Source: CAZPEV01 sp964585635 (GTDB lineage Bacteria > Zixibacteria > MSB-5A5 > GN15 > JAAZOE01). From it: a DNA stretch of 5,731 bases. The stretch spans positions 1-5,731 of the forward strand of contig CAZPEV010000191.1 of the NCBI GenBank assembly GCA_964585635.1. The letters are read 5' to 3'. This document shows positions 1 through 4,916 of this stretch, piece after piece; positions within the stretch are counted from its first letter, which is position 1, and every line of letters begins with the position of its first letter. The position numbers and the translations under genes are program-made. The notes under the pieces are model-generated. The model searched no databases. It worked only from the letters and a program-made list of their open reading frames with translations, and had not been told where the DNA came from.

Positions 1-26
1 TGAAATTCCTTGCGTAAGATGATATG

Positions 27-1349
27 CTATAGATAGAATTTTAGAAGAGCCAAGAGCCATATCCCGAACACGGGGTGTGGCTCTTTTTTTGTGGCCTTAC
101 CCCAAATAAACAAACAATCGGTATTTTGAACGTCGTTAAGCAACGAGAAAACGCGCTCGGCATCCTGAAACAACGAAAAGGTCTTGCGGTCATCGATAGC
201 CCGGCCGCAGGGGGGAATCGCCCCCAACGCAATTATCGACCGCCCCAATTCAAAAGTGTCTCCGATTTCGCGAAGGATCTCAATTCCTTCAAGGGCATGC
301 CGGCGGGCATCGGCCTGGTCGTTGCGCCCCAGGAAGACCGTCGCGATGACGCGATGCGAAAGCGCCACTTCCGCCTTCTCGCCGATGCGCTGCGCCAGAT
401 CCAAGCCCTTCTGCCCAAGACGCATCGCCTCCTCATGATGCCCCAACTCCAGCTCCACCGCCGCCAAGCGCCGCAGCGTCTGGCTGATCAAGGTCGATTC
501 GGGCGCCAGGCGGCTGCCCCGCTCCAGGGCTTTTTCCAGGTGGGCGCGGGCCGCGACAAAATCCTGCTTCTCGTAGGCCAGTTCGCCCAGGTATTCGAGA
601 TAAATGATCTCTTCTCGCTTGAAGTCATGCTTCTCAATCAGAATCCTGGCCGCCTCCAATTCGGTTTCCGCCTGAGGAAAGCGCCGCTGACGAATATGGA
701 GATAGGCCAAAGACAATCGATCCGACACCAGCCAGAACGGCGTGTTGTGCTTTTGGCTGATTTCGAGCGACTGCCGGAGATTGACCTCGGCGCGATCGAT
801 CTCACCGGTCATCAGGTAAATCCGACCCAGGTTGCCCAGCAACTGGCCCCTTTGTACGGGATCGGATTCGGCGTGTTGGATCGCCTCGTTGACATATTCC
901 GCCGCCATGGCGTATTCGGAGCGGAGAAAGTAAAGGCGGGCCAGGGCGTTGTAGGCGTCCATAATGCCGATGTCATCGCGGATCCGCCGGAACGACGCCA
1001 AGGCGTCACGGGCGGACATCTCCGCCTGCCGCAGATCCCCCAGACCGGCGTAGGCCTTGTACAGCGTCAACTGCAAACGGCCGATTCGGGAATTGAGACT
1101 GGTGCCCCCGATGACGTCGAAGGCCTGCTGACAGAGCTGAAGGGCACCCAGATAGTCGTTGTTGACGACCGCCCGGCGCGCCTGCAGCAATAAGTGAAGT
1201 CCCCTATTGAGCCCCTCGGGATGGTACCCTTCCTGCTCCAACCGACCAAGCACCTCCAGCGCCTGCTGCAGGTCGCGACGGCGAAAAAGCTCCTCCACCG
1301 CCAGAAGACGAGCGTCCAACTCGATCGATTGTTGTGAGGTTGTGCTCAT
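27..1349 (-). CDS. Tetratricopeptide-repeat (TPR) protein, probable protein-interaction or regulatory scaffold
   Basis: The 440-residue product is almost entirely paired amphipathic helices with TPR spacing. Units are visible at roughly residues 51-78, 90-118, 131-160, 168-200, 209-237, 249-277, 289-320, 328-358 and 366-403, with the usual G/A-L-Y/A-x-x-x-G-x-x-x-x-A pattern (for example NLGRIYLMTGEIDRAEVNL near 173-191). There is no signal peptide, membrane segment, DNA-binding domain or enzymatic domain, so a cytoplasmic scaffold or sensor is likely. Similar arrays form the N-terminal sensory part of some sigma-54 activators and Rap-like regulators (family knowledge). The start at 1349 is the only early ATG; a weak GGGA lies a few bases upstream. 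It follows the small exported-protein gene by 75 bases and probably shares its promoter. The last 20 or so residues are encoded through a plus-strand terminator and look non-homologous, so the natural C-terminus may be altered or truncated. Function unknown. Confidence 0.85.
   Translation of the reverse strand: MSTTSQQSIELDARLLAVEELFRRRDLQQALEVLGRLEQEGYHPEGLNRGLHLLLQARRAVVNNDYLGALQLCQQAFDVIGGTSLNSRIGRLQLTLYKAYAGLGDLRQAEMSARDALASFRRIRDDIGIMDAYNALARLYFLRSEYAMAAEYVNEAIQHAESDPVQRGQLLGNLGRIYLMTGEIDRAEVNLRQSLEISQKHNTPFWLVSDRLSLAYLHIRQRRFPQAETELEAARILIEKHDFKREEIIYLEYLGELAYEKQDFVAARAHLEKALERGSRLAPESTLISQTLRRLAAVELELGHHEEAMRLGQKGLDLAQRIGEKAEVALSHRVIATVFLGRNDQADARRHALEGIEILREIGDTFELGRSIIALGAIPPCGRAIDDRKTFSLFQDAERVFSLLNDVQNTDCLFIWGKATKKEPHPVFGIWLLALLKFYL
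52..90 (+). terminator. Rho-independent terminator for a plus-strand gene left of the window
   Basis: The arms 52-66 and 71-85 form a 15-bp stem around the loop AACA, followed by seven Ts (84-90). Two of the pairs are G-U on the plus strand (62/75 and 60/77). On the minus strand these become A-C mismatches, and no T-run follows there, so the element is directional and serves plus-strand transcription entering from the left. The first 7 bases of the left arm (AAGAGCC) are tandemly duplicated at 45-51. The element lies inside the 3' end of the minus-strand TPR gene. Confidence 0.85.
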
Positions 1350-1424
1350 GTTGTTCCCGTTCGAAGTTAGTTACCCTCTATGGCGACTCCTTGGTACATG
1401 CGCCGTTATCAGCCCCATAATCAC

Positions 1425-1721
1425 CTATGGCTTGGGCGCCACAATCGGCATCACCGCTGCGCCAATGGTACTGGTCGCGGGCAGATTCCACATCGCCTGC
1501 CACAAGGCCGAGGACAACGTCGTCTTTACGGCGGTATTCGGCGTCGGCCCGGTCGGGTCGGTGACTCCATTATTGCTGCGACTCATACCCGTGGAATCAC
1601 CCTTTGAGCTGTACGGATTCTCACCCCAAGGGTTTTCGCCGGCGGTGATGGGTCCGAGGGGGATGATCGTTTCGATTAACATGGCCACGATTAAAAACGC
1701 CAGCAGTTTCGAAACCCTCAT
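1425..1721 (-). CDS. Small exported protein of unknown function (98 aa)
   Basis: The start is well supported: AGGAGG at 1730-1735 sits 8 bases before the ATG. Residues 1-27 look like a classical signal peptide: Arg2 and Lys5, a hydrophobic core at about 6-20, and a likely cleavage after Ala27 (PITA/GEN). The mature part, about 71 residues, opens with a short duplication, GENPW-GENPY. It then has a polar Ser/Thr/Pro/Asn-rich stretch (about 38-70) and a moderately hydrophobic tail (about 78-95). There is no cysteine, so it is neither a lipoprotein nor disulfide-bonded. I recognise no family. It is the first gene after the promoter at 1820-1848 and precedes the TPR gene in the same direction. 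It could be a secreted structural or signalling peptide; nothing in the sequence decides this. Confidence 0.75.
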   Translation of the reverse strand: MRVSKLLAFLIVAMLIETIIPLGPITAGENPWGENPYSSKGDSTGMSRSNNGVTDPTGPTPNTAVKTTLSSALWQAMWNLPATSTIGAAVMPIVAPKP

Positions 1722-1729
1722 GGCAACTT

Positions 1730-1735
1730 CCTCCT
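1730..1735 (-). promoter_or_regulatory. Strong Shine-Dalgarno sequence of the small exported protein gene
   Basis: AGGAGG on the minus strand, 8 bases upstream of the ATG at 1721. It is a perfect consensus, much stronger than the site of any other gene in the window. It fixes the start codon and suggests high translation. Confidence 0.85.
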
Positions 1736-1819
1736 AGAAGGGTTGTAAGGAGCATCCTGGCCGCAAAATTAATCCCCGCCCGAATCCTCGAACAGGCTCG
1801 CAGCTAATGCTCCACTAAT

Positions 1820-1848
1820 ATGTTACGATCTTACAAAGAAATTGTCAA
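1820..1848 (-). promoter_or_regulatory. Predicted sigma70-type promoter for the minus-strand unit
   Basis: On the minus strand, a perfect TTGACA (-35, 1843-1848) is followed by a 17-base spacer and TAACAT (-10, 1820-1825, 4 of 6 to consensus including the key T, A and final T). Transcription would begin near 1813, giving an approximately 90-base leader before the small exported protein gene. The -35 box lies within the inverted repeat 1837-1857, so a repressor bound there would block it. Confidence 0.65.
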
Positions 1849-1857
1849 GCAATTTCT
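1837..1857. repeat. Perfect inverted repeat overlapping the minus-strand -35 box (candidate operator)
   Basis: AGAAATTG (1837-1844) and CAATTTCT (1850-1857) are exact reverse complements around a 5-base centre. The repeat covers the TTGACA of the divergent minus-strand promoter. No T-run follows on either strand, so it is not a terminator. A dimeric regulator is a reasonable reading, but no known operator consensus is recognised. Confidence 0.4.
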
Positions 1858-1863
1858 GACCTT

Positions 1864-1880
1864 TTCGCATTTTTTGCGAA
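1864..1880. repeat. Second inverted repeat TTCGCA/TGCGAA in the divergent region
   Basis: TTCGCA (1864-1869) and TGCGAA (1875-1880) are exact reverse complements around five Ts, six bases beyond the repeat at 1837-1857. It lies upstream of the minus-strand -35 box, where an activator or a second repressor dimer could bind. It could also be chance; a 6-bp arm is short. Confidence 0.3.
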
Positions 1881-1971
1881 TCGGTGGTTGTCTTTGCCTA
1901 TGTCCCTCTCCAGTGACCGTCGTCTTATATATCATCGGTATTCCTGGCGGTCCCTATTACACGATATTCGC

Positions 1972-2000
1972 TTGACTCCGCGCTCTCCGAAAGATATGTT
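1972..2000 (+). promoter_or_regulatory. Predicted sigma70-type promoter for the folate/pantothenate unit
   Basis: TTGACT (-35, 1972-1977) and TATGTT (-10, 1995-2000) are separated by exactly 17 bases. Transcription would start near 2007, leaving a leader of about 185 bases before the aminotransferase-like gene at 2193. No other plus-strand candidate in the divergent region has both boxes at proper spacing. Confidence 0.6.
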
Positions 2001-2020
2001 CTGGAGACCAAAGGTTACCG

Positions 2021-2114
2021 ACCAGCTGACGATTGGCTATGCAGCGGCAGACCGCCGGCTTGATGATACGGCCGGCGGATGGCTGAGGTCGCTGCAGCTA
2101 AGGGAGAAACTGGT
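2021..2114 (+). ncRNA. Candidate structured 5' leader RNA (possible cis-regulatory element)
   Basis: Three perfectly complementary arm pairs nest inside each other: ACCAG 2021-2025 with CTGGT 2110-2114; TGCAGCG 2040-2046 with CGCTGCA 2090-2096; CCGCCGGC 2052-2059 with GCCGGCGG 2071-2078 (loop 2060-2070). They are separated by two internal loops, one large (about 14 x 13 bases) with a purine-rich right side (AAGGGAGAAA). It starts about 14 bases after the predicted transcription start and lies wholly in the leader. I could not match it to the THF, THF-II, TPP, cobalamin, SAM, SAH, c-di-GMP or c-di-AMP riboswitch motifs I know. The structure is seen in the sequence; a regulatory role is inference. 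Confidence 0.35.
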
Positions 2115-2196
2115 GGCGTCGAATCGTTTGCGGGGTATGACAGGACAAAACCTGGCTGATCCTCCCGGCCGGGGCCGGGTTCGGGGTATGGCATGA
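2113..2196 (+). CDS. Possible 27-codon leader ORF ending on the aminotransferase start (ATGA)
   Basis: A GTG at 2113 has AGGGAG (2101-2106) six bases upstream, a far better ribosome binding site than that of the downstream gene. The frame runs 27 codons and its TGA (2194-2196) shares the ATGA with the ATG at 2193, the classic layout for translational coupling. The product is short, Arg- and Gly-rich and unrecognised. The purine-rich stretch also forms part of the large internal loop of the leader structure, so it may instead be a structural feature. Low confidence as a real peptide. Confidence 0.2.
   Translation: MASNRLRGMTGQNLADPPGRGRVRGMA
2159..2187 (+). promoter_or_regulatory. GC-rich hairpin able to sequester the ribosome binding site of the first operon gene
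   Basis: CCCGGC (2164-2169) pairs with GCCGGG (2174-2179) around CGGG. With a 3-base bulge, ATCCT (2159-2163) can further pair with GGGGT (2183-2187) using G-U pairs. GGGG at 2183-2186 is the only Shine-Dalgarno-like stretch before the ATG at 2193, so the extended hairpin would hide it. No T-run follows, so it is not a terminator. Confidence 0.35.
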
Positions 2197-3368
2197 CCAA
2201 GAGACTGGTTTTGGAACTGGCTGATCGACTGCATCATGTGCCGCCGGGAATCGATGATTTCCTGCCCCGCAGGAAAGACACGTCGCTCCTTGGTCTGGAC
2301 ATCCTCGATCTGGCCCGCTTCACCTGGCCGATTCAAACAGAGACCCCGGCCCCTAGAAAGACCGACGGTGACACCCAATCCGATGAGACCGCACGCCTGG
2401 CGGAGGAGACGGCCGTCTGGTATCGCTCCCGGTTTGGCGTCAGGCTCAACCCGGCTAAAGAAATCTTTGTCGGCGAAAGCATCCGTCAAACGCTGAGTCT
2501 GCTGTCACTGGCATTTTTCAATCCTGGAGAAGTGGTCCTGATACCCGATCCCGGCGTCTGGCATTATCGCGCCGCCATCGCCTTGGCCTCGGCCGAAACC
2601 ATCCCCTACCACCTCAGAGAACGAACCCATTTCAAGCCGACGCTGAGCACCATGTCGCTCAACCTGGCCCGACTGATCAAGGGCATGATTCTCAACATCC
2701 CCCATAACCCCACCGGCGCGGTCTTGTCGCGTGAGGAATTGGCCGAATTGGTTCGATGGGCGGCCCGCGCCAACCTGCCGTTGATCCTGGATCAGGCGTT
2801 TTGTGGGTTCGTTGAAGGCAGCAGCCCGGTCTCACTCTTTGCCGTTCCAGGGGGAAGGAAGGTCGGCCTGGAGCTTTATTCGTACGCCTACAATTTCGGC
2901 CGACTCCAGCCGGCCCCCGCCTTTGCCGTAGGACAACCGGCCCTGATTTCAGGCCTCAAACGGATCGCCGCCGTAGTTCGGGGCGCGCCGGGCCAGCAGC
3001 AGATCAGATCCGCCTTGGCGTCGCTGGCTGATCCCGACAGCGGCCTGGATCGTTTGCGGACGCAGTATGCTCGCAATCGAGAGGCGCTTGACAGGCTCTG
3101 CCAACGGTTGCGCCTGGCTACACCCGAGTATCGTTCCGGACCGTTCTACTGGGCCAAACTGCCGGGGCGCAAACAATCGCGCCGCTTTTGCCGGGTATTG
3201 TACCTGAAATGCGGCCTTCTGGCCGTCCCGGGAACCGCTTTTGGCGAAGGGGGTGAAGGGTTCATTCGTTTTTCATTGACCGCTGATCCGGCCCTCTATG
3301 ATAGGGCCCTGGAAGTCACCGGGCAACTGTTTCAGACGACTCGAAGGACCAGGCGAAAAAATGGATAG
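2193..3368 (+). CDS. Fold-type I aminotransferase homologue (LL-diaminopimelate aminotransferase-like) lacking the PLP lysine
   Basis: The 391-residue length and sequence follow class I/II aminotransferases, closest in pattern to LL-diaminopimelate aminotransferases: a cofactor-phosphate loop at about 91-97 (VGESIRQ), NPGEVVLIPDPGVWHY near 107-122, NIPHNPTG at 168-175 (Asn172 would contact the PLP ring oxygen), LILDQAF with Asp200 for the pyridine nitrogen, and Arg359 in FIRFSL for the substrate carboxylate. Where the family has SLSK, this protein reads ELYSYAYNFGR (227-237). The Schiff-base lysine is replaced by Tyr231 or Tyr233, depending on the alignment, and no lysine lies between Lys223 and the Lys near 256. 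Changing Tyr TAC to Lys needs at least two base changes, so a single sequencing error is unlikely. Ordinary transamination is therefore improbable; a PLP-binding regulator, structural subunit or altered catalyst are alternatives. It is the first gene of the unit, with a weak ribosome binding site, and overlaps folB by 8 bases. Cytoplasmic. Confidence 0.85.
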   Translation: MTKRLVLELADRLHHVPPGIDDFLPRRKDTSLLGLDILDLARFTWPIQTETPAPRKTDGDTQSDETARLAEETAVWYRSRFGVRLNPAKEIFVGESIRQTLSLLSLAFFNPGEVVLIPDPGVWHYRAAIALASAETIPYHLRERTHFKPTLSTMSLNLARLIKGMILNIPHNPTGAVLSREELAELVRWAARANLPLILDQAFCGFVEGSSPVSLFAVPGGRKVGLELYSYAYNFGRLQPAPAFAVGQPALISGLKRIAAVVRGAPGQQQIRSALASLADPDSGLDRLRTQYARNREALDRLCQRLRLATPEYRSGPFYWAKLPGRKQSRRFCRVLYLKCGLLAVPGTAFGEGGEGFIRFSLTADPALYDRALEVTGQLFQTTRRTRRKNG

Positions 3369-3759
3369 AATCCGACTGGTCAATATGACCTTTTATGGAT
3401 ACCATGGTGTCTCGGCCGCCGAAAAAGAAACCGGCCGCCGTTTTGAGGTCGACTGTGAATTGAAGGTCGATCTGGCCGAGGCCGGCAAGACCGACCGCCT
3501 GAACTATACCATCGACTACTCCGCCGTCTATGACCTGATCGCCGACGTGGTGCAAAACACGTCCTATTCGCTTCTCGAAGGGCTGGCCGGCCATCTGGCG
3601 TCACGGCTTTTGGATGACTTTCCGGCGGTGGAAGTGATGATCCGCGTCCGCAAGATGACGCCGCCCATCAACGGCTTGGTCGATTATATTGAAGTCGAGC
3701 TTATCCGCCGGCAGCCGACCCCCGAGAAGCTCCTGGCCCCGGATCAAAGCGATGGGTGA
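3361..3759 (+). CDS. folB: Dihydroneopterin aldolase
   Basis: This 132-residue protein has the full length and motifs of FolB, which cleaves 7,8-dihydroneopterin to 6-hydroxymethyl-7,8-dihydropterin and glycolaldehyde in tetrahydrofolate synthesis (cytoplasmic, usually an octamer). Against the well-known Staphylococcus aureus enzyme, FYGYHG is followed by Glu21 (E22 there), TIDY gives Tyr53 (Y54), LLEGLA gives Glu73 (pterin-anchoring Glu74) and VRKMTPPI gives Lys98 (catalytic K100). All catalytic residues are present. The ATG at 3361 is chosen because the family begins right before the FYGYHG strand; an in-frame ATG at 3298 would add 21 residues that only read through the end of the upstream gene. 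It overlaps the upstream gene by 8 bases (ATGGATAG) and folK by 8 bases, consistent with coupled translation. Confidence 0.95.
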   Translation: MDRIRLVNMTFYGYHGVSAAEKETGRRFEVDCELKVDLAEAGKTDRLNYTIDYSAVYDLIADVVQNTSYSLLEGLAGHLASRLLDDFPAVEVMIRVRKMTPPINGLVDYIEVELIRRQPTPEKLLAPDQSDG

Positions 3760-4258
3760 GACGGTGTTCCTGTCGCTTGGCTCCAACCGGGGCGATCGGG
3801 CGCTGTATTTGCAGCAGGCGGCCGAGCAGTTATCGCAAATAGCCGGGATGTCTCTGATGGCGGCCTCGTCGATTTACGCCTCACAGCCGATCGGCTGTGC
3901 TCCGGAATGCGCCCAATTTCTGAACCAGGTCCTGAAATTCGATTGTACCCTTCAACCGCTACAACTGCTCGACCAGACCGAACGCCTCGAACGCCGCTTG
4001 GGCCGCACCGGGAAAGGCGACAAGGCCGACCGGATTATTGACATCGATATTATTTTGTTCGGCGACCGGGTCGTGAAGAATACCCGACTGGAGATCCCGC
4101 ACCCGCGCCTGGCCGACCGGGCCTTTGTCTTGCTTCCCCTGCATGAAATCGCGCCCGAGGCCGAGGACCCGCGCACCAGGATTCGCCTGACCGAGCTGCT
4201 CGGTCAGGTCGGGGATCAGCCGGTGACACCCTATGGGAGAATATCGCGTGACGAATGA
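3752..4258 (+). CDS. folK: 2-amino-4-hydroxy-6-hydroxymethyldihydropteridine pyrophosphokinase (HPPK)
   Basis: FolK transfers pyrophosphate from ATP to 6-hydroxymethyl-7,8-dihydropterin, the step directly after FolB, giving the substrate of dihydropteroate synthase. The 168 residues carry the family marks: SLGSNRGDR at 8-16, FLNQV at 56-60, LERRLGR at 79-85, the magnesium pair Asp97/Asp99 in DRIIDIDI (E. coli D95/D97) preceded by Arg94, and PHPRLADRAFVLLPL at 116-130 with His117 and Arg123 (E. coli H115/R121). All key residues are present. The start at 3752 puts the first strand one turn from the N-terminus, as in the family, with GGAT 7 bases upstream. The in-frame ATG at 3689 would add 21 residues out of the folB frame and is rejected. 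Overlaps folB by 8 bases (ATGGGTGA). No folP or folE is in the window. Confidence 0.95.
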   Translation: MGETVFLSLGSNRGDRALYLQQAAEQLSQIAGMSLMAASSIYASQPIGCAPECAQFLNQVLKFDCTLQPLQLLDQTERLERRLGRTGKGDKADRIIDIDIILFGDRVVKNTRLEIPHPRLADRAFVLLPLHEIAPEAEDPRTRIRLTELLGQVGDQPVTPYGRISRDE

Positions 4259-4910
4259 AACGCCCCATCATATCGCCATCGAAGGCGTGATCGGGGTCGG
4301 CAAGACGAGCCTGGCGCGGCTGTTGGCCGACCGACTCGACGCCGGACTCCTGCTGGAAGAAGCCTCTGATAATCCCTTTCTGGCCGATTTTTATCGCGAT
4401 CAGGCCCGCTTCGCCTTTCCCACGCAGATATTCTTTCTGCTGTCCCGATATCAGCAGCAGCAGCGCCTGCTGGAACGGGACTTATTCGTCGCCCAGGTCG
4501 TCTCCGATTACCTTTTCGACAAAGATACGCTGTTCGCCTCGGTCACCCTGTCGGATCGGGAGTTGGCCCTTTACCATAAAGTCGCTTCTGTCCTGCGGCG
4601 GGACATTCCTCCACCGGACCTGGTCATCTATCTGCAAGCCTCGGCCCCCATTTTGCTGGCCCGCATCAAGAAAAGAAGCCGCGCCATGGAAAAAGCCATC
4701 GACGCCGACTATATCGACGCCCTGAATGAGGCCTATAACTCATACTTTTTCCATTACAACACCGCCCCGCTGCTGGTCGTCAAGACCGATGAAATTGATT
4801 TCGTCGCCAATCCCAGCCATCTCGACGACTTGGTGGAACAAATCAAACGACCCCGCCGCCGCACCACCTATTATGCGCCGGCTGGCGATCTGGACAAACA
4901 TACTCCGTAG
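4248..4910 (+). CDS. Deoxynucleoside kinase (dGK/dAK/dCK-like family)
   Basis: Phosphorylates deoxynucleosides with ATP for dNTP salvage (family role; base specificity cannot be told here). With the GTG start the protein is 220 residues, typical of the family: P-loop GVIGVGKT at 13-20, LLEEASDNPFLADFYRD at 35-51, the thymidylate-kinase-like core, VIYLQAS at 126-132, and a LID with R143-S-R145-x-x-E148 followed by the YNSYFFHYN helix. The usual D/E-R-S motif before the second helix pair reads Asp87-Tyr88-Leu89 here. The GTG at 4248 is preferred because GGGAGA (4235-4240) lies 7 bases upstream. The in-frame ATG at 4233, with a weaker GGTGA, would add five residues and is the alternative. It overlaps folK by 11 bases (26 with the ATG) and ends 6 bases before panB, so it is part of the same unit. 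Confidence 0.88.
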   Translation: MTNETPHHIAIEGVIGVGKTSLARLLADRLDAGLLLEEASDNPFLADFYRDQARFAFPTQIFFLLSRYQQQQRLLERDLFVAQVVSDYLFDKDTLFASVTLSDRELALYHKVASVLRRDIPPPDLVIYLQASAPILLARIKKRSRAMEKAIDADYIDALNEAYNSYFFHYNTAPLLVVKTDEIDFVANPSHLDDLVEQIKRPRRRTTYYAPAGDLDKHTP

Positions 4911-4916
4911 GATGAT

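Larger units (their letters stand above)
1722..2192. other. Divergent intergenic region and long leader
   Basis: These 471 bases separate the two units and contain no convincing protein gene except the possible short leader ORF. They hold, in order: the minus-unit leader, whose predicted 5' end GGAGCAT (minus strand, 1807-1813) can pair with ATGCTCC at 1749-1755 just before the Shine-Dalgarno; the minus promoter; two inverted repeats; an AT-richer stretch at about 1815-1880; the plus promoter; and the structured plus leader. The open plus-strand frame from about 1888 to 2196 contains the plus promoter and has no recognisable product. Confidence 0.6.

Noticed and set aside
52..90. Hairpin as the terminator of the minus-strand TPR gene
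   Set aside because: On the minus strand two pairs become A-C mismatches, there is no T-run after the stem, and the gene's stop codon lies beyond the hairpin.
75..1193. Long plus-strand open frame (372 codons)
   Set aside because: It is antisense to the TPR gene, shows no repeat pattern or family motif and starts inside a terminator's T-run region. The minus-strand frame gives a clear TPR protein.
1207..1737. Plus-strand open frame of 176 codons
   Set aside because: It spans the antisense of two minus-strand genes and the gap between them; the minus strand has the signal peptide and perfect Shine-Dalgarno.
2021..2192. Known riboswitch class (THF, THF-II, TPP, cobalamin, SAM/SAH, c-di-GMP, c-di-AMP)
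   Set aside because: None of the conserved core sequences I know for these classes is present in the right arrangement; a scan with covariance models would settle it.
1888..2196. Plus-strand open frame of about 102 codons before the aminotransferase-like gene
   Set aside because: It starts upstream of the predicted plus promoter, has no good ribosome binding site at its start and its product resembles nothing. Only its last 27 codons are kept as a weak leader-ORF idea.
2037..2489. Minus-strand open frame of 150 codons
   Set aside because: Antisense to the leader and the aminotransferase-like gene, with no family resemblance; typical of opposite-strand frames in GC-rich genes.
3298..3360. 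Upstream in-frame start for folB (and the equivalent at 3689-3751 for folK)
   Set aside because: Each would add 21 residues that merely read the end of the preceding gene in another frame, and known FolB and FolK proteins begin at the later ATG.
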